Shown here: positions 54,340-64,000 of the stretch, in pieces
How positions within the stretch are numbered: position 1 is the first letter of the stretch
How the letters are laid out: each line of letters starts with the position of its first letter
NCBI GenBank assembly: GCA_010909165.1
Contig: MU008163.1
Span: forward strand, 620,001 to 684,000
Direction of reading: 5' to 3'
DNA: 64,000 nucleotides
Origin: Anthoceros angustus
Taxonomy: Eukaryota; Streptophyta; Anthocerotopsida; Anthocerotales; Anthocerotaceae
Made by a program: the position numbers and the translations under genes
The notes under the pieces: generated by a model
Database searches by the model: none
Seen by the model: the letters and a program-made list of their open reading frames with translations, nothing else
What the model was told of the DNA's origin: nothing

Positions 54340-57300
54340 ACAGGTCGAAATGGCCCTTGGGCGAGACAGGAAGGCAGCAAGGTGAAGGAGAGTGAGAGTA
54401 GAAGGAGGAAAATCGCCACACTACCACGGTGGTGGCGGACTACCGTGGTCTAAGATCTCGGACAAAAGGAAATTAGGATAGGGGGATATCCACTATATAT
54501 GCTCATCAATAGAGGATAAATATATAAGAGTAATTAGCAAGAGATTAATTAGGCAGAGTAGGAAAATAGGTATTATAGATCAGATTAGGATTTTGTGAAT
54601 GATGCACAAAATCTAGGGTTGTGTGGCCGCCAGGTGGCAGCCATCCAAAGCAGGCAAAGTGCAGTTTGGGGCAGCGCCAACTTCCTTTTCGAGCTAAGGC
54701 GAACTCACTTCCCAAGAGAGGCGGGGCGGGGCGCAAAGAAGCCCGGGAGGCGCCATTGCCGTCGTCAGCCACGAGAGGAAGGCGGTGAAGGAGAAGACCC
54801 CTAGCGGAAAGGAGAAAGAGGAGGCGGCAAGCACCGAGCGCCCAGGCACCGAGCTCTTGAATCGGGAAAAGAGACACATTGAAGGATCCTGGCAGAGAGC
54901 GAGTTGGGCCGGCAGCAAGGTGAAGGAGAGTGAGAGTAGAAGGAGGAAAATCGACCACACACACGCTACGGAGAAGAAATCAAGGAGAAGAAATCAAGGA
55001 GTCAAGTGGAGGCTCAAGACAGGCTAACGTGTGCTTGTGCCTCAGGTCGGGAGTCGCTGCCTGCGACGAGAAAAGGAGTGTTTGGAGGTGAAGCTTGGAG
55101 CACACAACGCTGAAAATTGGGAAGTAATCCTCTTTGCTAGGAGCGAGGGAGTAAGGAAGGTGCCATGCCTCGAGCTGGAAAAGGCAAGGGAAAGGAGCCG
55201 CCTGGCAAGGGCTCCTCCTCGCGAGAAGAAAAAGGAAAGAAAGCAGCAGCAGGGGCTGCGCCGCCAGGGGGAGGTGAACTTGTGATGCCCCAATTCACTT
55301 GCTTTGCTGGGCAGCTTAACCCTCGAGATTTGGTTGATTTTCGGTGGCGGGGAAGGGAAGGAGAACATCCAACTAGGATGGGTGTATGGCCGCCAATGGG
55401 CCTACACCAATTTGGAATTGATTGAGGAGTGTTACATCAACCTCCATCAATCGGAAGCGCCCTCGCAGGAAGGAATGCTAGAACGGATCCTGAGGACCGT
55501 GAGAAGTATTCGGTGTATGGAAGACCGGAGGAAGAAAGCTCGAATTGCTCTCCTCGAAAGGTTGAATGGGGAAGAGGACATCGACATCCCGCAGAGTTCC
55601 TTGACATGATGGATGGAGGTGAAGGCCCACGCCAAGAATGGCTGGAAGACCGAGAGCATCAAGGAGTCAAGTGGAGGCTCTTCGCAAAGATTGTGCTGGG
55701 GTTGGTAAATTACCAACGCACTCTTATTTCAAAGACCAACTTCCTCCAATTTTGTGGAAGATTTCCATGGGAGCCAAGCCGATTGGGGACTATCATGTAT
55801 GAAGCGTACATACACCATCGAGAGAAGCTCCTCAAGCCAAATTCGTGGATGAGGAAGGACCAAGGCCCACCTATCTTAGCACCTATTTGGTGCATTTATG
55901 GGAAACCGAGGGACTCCTCACAAGCAAGGAGCTTGAAGATGCATGGCATCCCTTTGAGGTCATCCATCTCCACCGAGGTTGGAAAGGCCTTTGCCTTTGC
56001 ATTGCGAAGACGGTGGGAGGTCGACCTCCACAAAATGCTAGAGGCAAGAGGAGAAGGTTCGGAGGCAACAAAGTTGCGAGTGGGAATCCTTTCCACAGGA
56101 GCAAGCAAGGGAAGAGCAAGAAGCGGCCGAGAAGGCCGATGGTGGTCTATGAGAGAAGGACCACAGGAGGGTCAAGTGGGGAGTCCCCACCATCTCCTTT
56201 GTGCCTACGAGAGGCACCGAAGCTCTTGAATCGGGAAAAGAGACACATTGAAGGAGGCACCCGCGGAGCGCGAGTTGGAGGCCAGGCAGCAAGGTGAAGG
56301 AGTGAGAGTAGAAGGAGGAAAATCACGACCCTGTGGCTGGAGAAGAAATCAAGGGAGGAAATTCAGCCGGGAGGCTCAAGACAGGCTAACGTGTGCTTGT
56401 GCCTCAGTCTCAGCTGCGACGAGAAAAGGAGTGTTTGGAGGTGAAGCTTGGAGCACACAAAATTGGGAAGTAATCCTCTTTGCTAGGAGCGAGGGAGTAA
56501 GGAAGGTGCCATGCCTCGATGGAAAAGGCAAGGGAAGGAGCCGCAAGGGCTCCTCCTCGCGAGAAGAAAAGGAAAGGAGAAGGCGCCGCTGTGGGAGGTG
56601 AACTTGTGATGCCCCAATTCACTTGCTTTGGCGGCTTAACCCCGAGATTTGGTTGATTTTCTGTGGGAGGAGGAGAACATCCAACTAGGATGGGTGTATG
56701 GCCAATGGGCCTACACCAATTTGGAATTGATTGAGGAGTGTTACATCAACCTCCATCAATCGGAAGCGCCCGCGCCACGGAAAGGAATGCTAGAACGGAT
56801 CAGACCGTGAGAAGTATTCGGTGTGTATGGAAGACCGGAGGAAGAAAGCTCGAATTGCTCTCCTCGAAAGGTTGAATGGGGAAGAGGACAGCCCTCCGAC
56901 ATCCCGCAGAGTTCCTTGACATGATGGATGGAGGAGTGAAGGCCCACGCCAAGAATGGTGGAAGACCGAGAGCATCAAGGAGTCAAGTGGAGGCTCTTCG
57001 CAAAGATTGTGCTGGGGTTGGTAAATTACCAACGCACTCTTATTTCAGCACCAACTTCCTCCAATTTTGTGGAAGATTTCCATGGGAGCCAAGCCGGATT
57101 GGGGACTATCATGTATGAAGCGTACATACACCATCGAGAGAAGCTCCTCAAGCCAAATTGTGGATGAGGAAGGACCAAGGCCCCTATCTTAGCACCTATT
57201 TGGTGCATTTATGGGAAACCGAGGGACTCCTCACAAGCAAGGAGCTTGAAGATGCATGGCATCCCTTTGAGGTCATCCATCTCCGAGGTTGGAAAGGCCT

Positions 57301-60120
57301 TTGCCTTTGCATTGCGAAGACGGTGGGAGGTCGACCTCCACAAAATGCTAGAGGCAAGAGGAGAAGACGAGGCAACAAAGTTGCCGAGTGGGAATCCTTT
57401 CCACAGAGCAAGCAAGGGAAGAAGAGCAAGAAGCGGCCGAGAAGGCCGGATGGTGGTCTATGAGAGAAGGACCACGGGAGGGGTGACCAGAGTGGGGAGT
57501 CCCCACCATCTCCTTTGTGCCTACGAGAGAGGCACCCAGACTACCCGGTGGGAGGCGGTCTACCCAAGGGGTGGGCACCGTGGTAGGCGGTCGACCTCCA
57601 CAAAATGCTAGAAGCAAGAGGAGAAGGTTCGGAGGCAACAAAGTTGCGAGTGGGAATCCTTTCCACAGGAGCAAGCAAGGGAAGAAGAGCAAGAAGCGGC
57701 CGAGAAGGCCGATGGTGGTCTATGAGAGAAGGACCACAGGAGGGTCAAGTGGGGAGTCCCCACCATCTCCTTTGTGCCTACGAGAGGCACCGACGACTAC
57801 CCGGTGAGGCCCACCCAAGGGGTGGGCACCGTGGTAGGCGGTCGACCTCCACAAAATGCTAGAAGCAAGAGGAGAAGGTTCGGAGGCAACAAAGTTGCGA
57901 GTGGGAATCCTTTCCCTGTGAGCAAGCAAGGGAAGAAGAGCAAGAAGCGGCCGAGAAGGCCGATGGTGGTCTATGAGAGAAGGACCACAGGAGGGGTGAC
58001 CCGAGAGTGGGGAGTCCCCACCATCTCCTTTGTGCCTACGAGAGAGGCACCCCGGCCACTACCTGAGGGAGGCCCACCCAAGGGGTGGGCACTCACAGGT
58101 AGGCCACCACCATGGTAGGTAGGCACTACCACTGGGGAGCAGCCTCCTTGTGGGCATGCCAAGAAGGCCCACGCCAAGAAGGCCCACGCCAAGAATGGTG
58201 GAAGACCGGAGGAAGGGAAGGAGAAGCGGTGGCGGGCCGGCCACCATCTCCGCCCGGTGGGAGGCGGTCTACCCAAGGGGTGGGCAGCCTCGTGGTGGCG
58301 TCGACCTACCATGGTAGGTAGGCGGACTACCGGTGGGAGACAACCCCACCGGAGGAGACCAACGCAAGAAGGCCCACGCCAAGAAGGCCCACGCCAAGAA
58401 TGGTGGAAGGGAAGGAGAAGGCCGATGGCCCGAGAGTGGGGAGTCCCCACCATCTCCGCTGTGGGAGGCGGATGGAGCGACGGTGAAGGGCCGCGCCAGC
58501 CGATGGCCCGAGAGGTGTGAGAGCTGGAGATTTCCAGAAGAAGAAAGAAGGGAAGGAGAAGCATGGGCCGCGCCAACCACCATCTCCGCGCTGTGGGAGA
58601 GCGGATGGAGCGACGGTGAAGGCCCACGCCAAGAAGGCCCACGCCAAGAATGGCCGGAGGAAGAGAGCTGGAGATTTCCAAAGAAGAAAGAAGGGGTGGA
58701 ATTAGGACCCCTAGGAGAATTCTGGGTGCTTGTGAAGCACTCAGTGGATTTGAAGGCTAGAGAAAGCCTCCTTGTGGGCATGTCAAGAAGAAGTGAAATC
58801 TCAAGACATGGCCGGAGGAAGGGAAGGAGAACATCCAACTAGGATGGGTGTATGGCCGCCAATGGGCCTACACCAATTTGGAATTGATTGAGGAGTGTTA
58901 CATCAACCTCCATCAATCGGAAGCGCCGCCGCCACGGAAAGGAATGCTAGAACGGATCCCCGCTGGACCGTGAGAAGTATTCGATGTGTATGGAAGACCG
59001 GAGGAAGAAAGCTCGAATTGCTCTCTCTCGAAAGGTTGAATGGGGAAGAGGACATCCGACATCCCGCAGAGTTCCTTGACATGATGGATGGAGGAGTGAA
59101 GGCCCACGCCAAGAATGGCTGGAAGACCGAGAGCATCAAGGAGTCAAGTGGAGGCTCTTCGCAAAGATTGTGCCGGTAAATTACCAACGCACTCTTATTT
59201 CAAAGACCAACTTCCTCCAATTTTGTGGAAGATTTCCATGGGAGCCAAGCCGATTGGGGACTATCATGTATGAAGCGTACATACACCATCGAGAGAAGCT
59301 CCTCAAGCCAAATTCGTGGATGAGGAAGGACCAAGGCCTCGCTATCTTAGCACCTATTTGGTGCATTTATGGGAAACCGAGGGACTCTCACAAGCAAGGA
59401 GCTTGAAGATGCATGGCATCCCTTTGAGGTCATCCATCTCCAGCCGAGGTTGGAAAGGCCTTTGCCTTTTGCATTGCGCAAGACGGTGGGAGGTCAGACC
59501 TCCACAAAAATGCTAGAGGCAAGAGGAGAAGGTTCGGAGGCAACAAAGTTGCCAGAGTGGGAATCCTTTCCCCCACAGGAGCAAGCAAGGGAAGAAGAGC
59601 AAGAAGCGGCCGAAGAAGGCCGGATGGTGGTCTATGAGAGAAGGACCACAGGAGGGGTGACAGCCCCGAGAGTGGGGGGAGTCCCCACCATCTCCTTTGT
59701 GCCTACGAGAGGCACCCCACGCCAAGAAGGCCCACCCAAGGGGTGGGCACCGTGGTAGGCGCCACCACCATGGTAGGTAGGCGCATCACTGGGGAGCAGC
59801 CTCACCGTAGGGCACCCCACGCCAGCAAACAGCCCAAGGTGGTGGAAGGGAAGGAGAAGCATGGGCCGCGCCAACCACCATCTCCGCGCTGTGGGAGAGC
59901 GGATGGAGCGACGGTGAAGGCCCACGCCAAGAAGGCCCACGCCAAGAATGGCCGGAGGAAGAGAGCTGGAGATTTCCAAAGAAGAAAGAAGGGGTGGAAT
60001 TAGGACCCCTAGGAGAATTGCCGGGTGCTTGTGAAGCACTCACCGTGGATTTGAAGGCTAGAGAAAGCCTCCTTGTGGGCATGCCAAGAAGAAGTGAAAT
60101 CTCAAGACATGGCCGGGAGG
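54340..60120. repeat. Scrambled repeat domain, recurring modules with micro-indels
   Basis: Long blocks recur in direct orientation. The anchor 'ttgaggagtgttacatcaac' lies at about 55423, 56731 and 58889, and 'gcatggcatccctttgagg' at about 55939, 57253 and 59410. The leader-like text 'gagagtagaaggaggaaaat' occurs at about 54390, 54932 and 56305. Between copies, blocks of about 255 bp are repeated head to tail (57590-57843 and 57844-58100). Copies differ mainly by many deletions or insertions of 1-10 bp, not by substitutions. Short CTACC-N-GGTAG palindromes gather at 58.1-58.4 and 59.75 kb. No terminal repeats that would define one element are clear. Confidence 0.8.
55165..56229 (+). pseudogene. 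Retroelement-like ORF relic, best left copy
   Basis: From the ATG at 55165 the frame reads a Gly/Lys-rich head (MPRAGKGKGKEPPGKG) then MPQFTCFAG. After a shift it continues as IQLGWVYGRQWAYTNLELIEECYINL, here shortened to WVYGRQWAYTNLELIEE, and RRKKARIALLERLNGEED. After another shift come FAKIVLGLVNYQRTLISKTN and FPWEPSRLGTIMYEAYIHHRE. Further on, HLWETEGLLTSKELEDAWHP appears in yet another frame. The same segments recur at 56.5-57.4 and 58.8-59.7 kb with other indels; at 59.4-59.65 kb the part LPEWESFPPQEQAREEEQEA is in frame with MLEARGEGSEATK. I infer a gag-like protein of an unknown element; no RT or integrase is seen. Confidence 0.4.
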
Positions 60121-60546
60121 AAGGCAGGGACCAAATGGCAATTGGAGGCCATGGAGTCCGACGAAAAGGCAGCCAAGCTGGAAAAGGCTGTGGAGAAGCT
60201 CCAGCGCGACCTTATGGATCAGCGGCGCGCGGAGAAGGTCTTGGAGGGGAGGTTGGCTCAAACCGAAGAAAGAGCCATCCGAGCAACCACCCAACGAGAC
60301 TCATGGAGACAGAAGGCGGAGGAGCATTTTGCCCAATTAGAGCAAGAGCGAAAGGGCAAAACAGAGGCTCTCGGAAGGGAGAAGGTAGCGGTCCAAAGAA
60401 ATGGACGCCAAGAAGAAGTGATGGCTCAAAGAAGAAAGAGCCATCCGAGCAACCACCCAACGAGACTCATGGAGGCAGGCGGAGCATTTTGCCCAATTAG
60501 AGCAAGAGCGAAGGGCAAAACAGAGGCTCTCGGAAGGAGAAGGTAG
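60106..60546 (+). pseudogene. Coiled-coil ORF relic
   Basis: A frame from about 60106 reads AGRKAGTKWQLEAMESDEK, KLEKAVEKLQRDLMDQRRA and LEGRLAQTEERAIRATTQRD, a clear long coiled coil. It ends in frame-shifted repeats of the same text because the DNA is duplicated (60263-60426 and 60433-60585). It follows the conserved segment 'gagaaagcctccttgtgggcatg', also found at 58760, so it belongs to the repeat domain. It is probably the coiled-coil part of the same former structural protein as at 55.2 kb. Confidence 0.45.
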
Positions 60547-60585
60547 CGGTCCAAAGAAATGGACGCCAAGAAGAAGTGATGGCTA
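60263..60585. repeat. Tandem duplication of about 165 bp
   Basis: The text from 'gaagaaagagccatccgagc' to 'gccaagaagaagtgatggct' occurs at about 60263-60426 and again at about 60433-60585. The second copy lacks a few short words ('agac', 'gag', 'a'), a pattern seen across the whole repeat domain. Confidence 0.9.
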
Positions 60586-60929
60586 CAAGCCATCCGGTCC
60601 GGACATGAAGGAAGAGTTGAGAAGAGCCCGGTTTAGTTTGGAAGAGAAGCGCCCGAGCTGAAATTCAAAACCAAGAACTACAAGAGTGAGCGCGAGAAGA
60701 TGCTTGGCAAGGAGAGGAAGGGCTTGCTCAACGAATAGAGGACTTGGAAGGAAAAGGTCCAGAGGAGGAGTACCACAAGAAGTGGTACATAGAATCTTGG
60801 TAGTAAGGAAGCGAAGGTTTTGGGCGATTATGCCCTTCGTGCAAAATTGGCCACCAAGGAAGCAAGGGAGGAGAATGTGACCTCCATGTCAAGGTGGGGA
60901 ATTGACCACCTCAAGGGACGCCTACAAAG
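60586..60929 (+). other. Spacer with Lys/Glu-rich relic
   Basis: Short frames read KSEREKMLGKERKGLLNE and AKLATKEAREENVTSM in two frames, in keeping with the tail of the coiled-coil ORF just upstream. No other feature is visible. Confidence 0.35.
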
Positions 60930-63900
60930 GTAGGTGTGAAGATGGAGAGTGGCCCACGGAGATTGATGATCTCCAAATGCAATATCATAGCTTGGGGCTC
61001 ACCTCCACAATAGAATTTTGAAGGCCAACAATGAGATCTTGCGTTTGGCCAAGAGGAGGACATTGGGTCCTCATGATGATGACAGAAAGGAGCACAGTGC
61101 AGCCGAGGCCTCCGATTTTGATGAGGCCATCGGTGAAATGGACTCGAGGAACTGAGGAGTCGAGGAAGGAGCAAAGAGGAGGAGGAGTACCACAAGAAGG
61201 TGAAGGTGGCGCAGAGCAAGGAGGGGAAAGCCCACCCTCCGGGGGTCAACCTACCACGGTGGGTGACCACCTCAAGGGACGCCTACAAAGGTAGAAGGTG
61301 GCGCAGAGCAAGGGAGGAGCCGGGGTCCGTAGTATACCCCGGAGGAGCTGGGGAAGGAGCCGGGGTCCGGTAGTATACCCCGGAGGAGCTGGGTGGTGGG
61401 AGACAACCCCACCGGAGGAGACTAAGGACGGGTCCGACCCGTCGAGGAAGGGGAGGGTGAGAAGTTCCTCGCCCCACGGAGATTGATGATCTCCAAATGC
61501 AATATCATAGCTTGGGGCCCACCTCCACAATAGAATTTTGAAGGCCAACAATGAGATCTTGCGTTTGGCCAAGAGGAGGACATTGGGTCCTCATGATGAT
61601 GACAGAAAGGAGGCTGCAGTGCGGGAGGCCTCCGATTTTGATGAGGCCATCGGTGAAATGGACTCGAGGAACTGAGGAGTCGAGGAAGGGAAGGAAGGAG
61701 CGAGCGCCAAAGGTAGAAGGTGGCGCAGAGCAAGGAGGGGAAAGCCCACCCTCCGGGGGTCAACCTACCACGGTGGGTGACCACCTACCACGGTGGGTGA
61801 CCACCACCATGGTAGGTAGGCACTACCGGTAGGGCAGTGCCCGTGGGAGGGAGTCGGGGAGGCCTGGCCGAGGATGAAGGAGCCGGGGTCCGGTAGTATA
61901 CCCCGGAGGAGCTGGGGTGGTGGGAGACAACCCCGGAGGAGACTAAGGACGGGTCCACCCACGAGGAAGGGGAGGGTGAGAAGTTCCCTCGCCCCACGGA
62001 TAAGGGAGGAGCCAGGGCGGAGAGGAGACCAACGCAAGAAGGCCCGAGGAGTTAGTAGCAACATTGGTGGGATGGGGAAGATTCTTTGAAGACATGCTAT
62101 GATAGGTATGGACAAACCAAACAAAGAAGGAAGGAGCCGGGGTCCGAGGAACTGAGGAGTCGGGACGAAGGAGTGGCGCCAAAGGTAGAAGGTGGCGCAG
62201 AGCAAGGAGGGGAAAGCCCACCCTCCGGGGGTCAACCTACCACGGTGGGTGACCACCACCATGGTAGTCACCGCACTACCGGTAGTCCGCCGACTACCGC
62301 GGTAGGTGTGAAGATGGAGAGGAAGGGAAGGAGCCGGGGTCCGAGGAACTGAGGAGTCGAGGAAGGAGCCGGGGTCCGGTAGTATACCCCGGAGGAGCTG
62401 GGGTGGTGGGAGAGACAACCCCACCGGAGGAGACTAAGGACGGGTCCACCGAGGAAGGGGAGGGTGAGAAGTTCCCTCGCGGATAAGGGAGGAGGAGGAG
62501 GAGGAGACCAACGCAAGAAGGCCCGGAGTTAGTAGCAACATTGGTGAATGGGGAAGATTCTTTGAAGACATGCTCTGATAGGTATGGACAAACCAAACAA
62601 AGAAGGAAGGAGCAAAGAGGAACTCACCCGAGACATCACCGATGGAGAGGAAGGAGAAGGAGCGCCGTGAGCGCCAAAGGTAGAAGGTGGCGCAGAGCAA
62701 GGAGGGGAAAGCCCACCTCCGGGGGTCAACCTACCACGGTGGGTGACCACCACCAGTCCGCTGACACGTAGTCCGCTGACTACCGGTAGGGCAGTGCCCG
62801 TGGGCGGAGGAAGGTGGGGAGTCGCCGAGGCCTGGCCGAGGATGAAGGAGCCGGGGTCCGTAGTATACCCCGGAGGAGCTGGGGTGGTGGGAGAGACAAC
62901 CCCACCGAGGAGACTAAGGACGGGTCCCACCGAGGAAGGGGAGGGTGAGAAGTTCCTCACCCCACGATAAGGGAGGAGCCGGGCCCGAGAGGAGACCAAC
63001 GCAAGAAGGCCCGGAGTTAGTAGCAACATTGGTGAATGGGGAAGATTCTTTGAAGACATGCTCTGATAGGTATGGACAAACCAAACAAAGAAGGAAGGAG
63101 CGAGGAACTGAGGAGTCGGGAGGCGAGCGCCAAAGGTAGAAGGTGGCGCAGAGCAAGGAGGGGGAAAGCCCACCTCCTGGGGGGTCAACCTACCACGGTG
63201 GGTGACCAGCCTACCACGGTAGTCCGCTGACTACCGGTAGTCCGCCGACTACCGCGGTAGGTGTGAAGATGGAGAAAAAGGCGCCTAGGTGCGCGGGAGG
63301 CCTGGCCGAGGATGAAGGAGCCGGGGGGTTCCGTAGTATACCCCGGAGGAGCTGGGGTGGTGGGAGAGACAACCCCACCGGAGGAGACTAAGGACGGGTC
63401 CGACCTGGCCGAGGAAGGGGAGGGTGAGAAGATCCCACGAGGAAGGGAGGAGCCAGGGAGAGGAGACCAACGCAAGAAGGCCCGGAGTTAGTAGCAACAT
63501 TGGTCGAATGGGGAAGATTCTTTGAAGACATGCTATGATAGGTATGGACAAACCAAACAAAGAAGGAAGGAGCAAAGAGGAACTCACCCGAGACATCACC
63601 GATGGAGAGGAAGGAGAAGGAGGAGGACATTGGGTCCTCATGATGATGACAGGGAGTCAGTGCAGCCAGAGGCCTCCGATTTTGATGAGGCCATCAAATG
63701 GACTCGAGGAACTGAGGAGTCGAGAAGGAGGAAGTCGCCGTGAGCGCCAAAGGTAGAAGGTGGCGCAGAGCAAGGAGGGGGAAAGCCCACCTCCGGGGGT
63801 CAACCTACCACGGTGGGTGACCACCACCAGTCCGCTGACACGTAGTCCGCTGACTACCGGTAGGGCAGTGCCCGTGGGCGGAGGAAGGGGAGGGTGAGAA

Positions 63901-64000
63901 GGAGGAAGTCGCCGAGGCTGGCCGAGGATGAAGGAGCCGGGGTCCGTAGTATACCCCGGAGGAGCTGGGGTGGTGGGAGAGACAACCCCACCGAGGAGAC
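60930..64000. repeat. Tandem array, units of about 475-520 bp, running off the window
   Basis: Anchors recur at regular spacing. 'gttagtagcaacattggt' lies at about 62049, 62528, 63012 and 63488. The text 'gagaagttcc' before 'acga' lies at about 61460, 61979, 62467 and 62947. 'gtagtataccccggaggagc' lies at about 61367, 61891, 62384, 62861, 63335 and 63945. A longer block with 'tcatagcttgggg' and 'cttgcgtttggccaagagg' occurs at about 60987 and 61507 and partly at 63630. Relics of an ORF (DKPNKEGRSKEELTRDI, EASDFDEAI) recur. Copies differ by small indels. The array continues past the right edge. Confidence 0.85.

Noticed and set aside
57971-63641. Long Pro/Ser/Leu-rich minus-strand ORFs in the right repeat domain
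   Set aside because: They are antisense shadows of purine-rich repeats, with sequence that changes frame from copy to copy.
1-64000. rRNA, tRNA, bacterial operons, phage or toxin systems
   Set aside because: I found no conserved rRNA or tRNA segment; no Shine-Dalgarno-led gene runs; genes have spliceosomal introns.

Overview
The window is nuclear DNA from a land plant. Genes have many short GT..AG introns, and the families are plant ones: a CRLK-type receptor kinase, a CRWN/NMCP nuclear-lamina coiled coil, a PLS-class PPR protein, a CYP85-clan-like P450, arginine decarboxylase, neprosin and a Ty1-copia element. A gene resembling the ciliary protein TSNAXIP1 points to a plant with swimming sperm. 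Together with the compact introns this suggests a seedless plant, perhaps a lycophyte; the species cannot be fixed from sequence alone.

Layout. 1-5.6 kb is decayed, probably transposon-derived DNA with a frameshifted DUF7869-like relic. 5.7-10.2 kb (minus, AT-rich) is a gene of about 20 exons for a TSNAXIP1-like protein. 11.8-14.0 kb (plus) is a CRLK-type kinase. 14.65-17.0 kb (plus) is a long intronless Ala/Glu/Lys-rich coiled-coil protein that I do not recognise. 17-20 kb holds repeats, including a 496-bp tandem duplication and a hairpin. 20.0-25.2 kb is a degenerate, 3'-truncated Ty1-copia element. 25.6-28.4 kb is a PPR gene, 28.8-30.5 kb a MOSC-domain gene and 30.9-34.4 kb a CRWN-like gene, all on plus.

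35.8-38.5 kb (minus, AT-rich) is a neprosin gene broken by an internal tandem duplication, with a further relic at 39.2-40.1 kb that carries a 36-bp minisatellite. 41.15-43.5 kb (plus) is an intact nine-exon cytochrome P450. 45.0-48.3 kb is a tandem array of units of about 734 bp. It leads into a cluster of gene fragments at 48.4-53.5 kb: the N-terminal part of an arginine decarboxylase, a fold-back sequence, the decarboxylase C-terminus, and a second P450 in reverse orientation that is interrupted by a quinone-oxidoreductase fragment. 54.3-64 kb is a large scrambled repeat domain built from recurring modules, coiled-coil ORF relics and short palindromes of the form CTACC-N-GGTAG.

The intact genes look like ordinary unlinked housekeeping, signalling and metabolic genes, not a cluster acting together. 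The most unusual features are the gene-fragment mosaic, the leader-like array in front of it, and the repeat domain at the right end. I saw no rRNA or tRNA gene and no CRISPR array.
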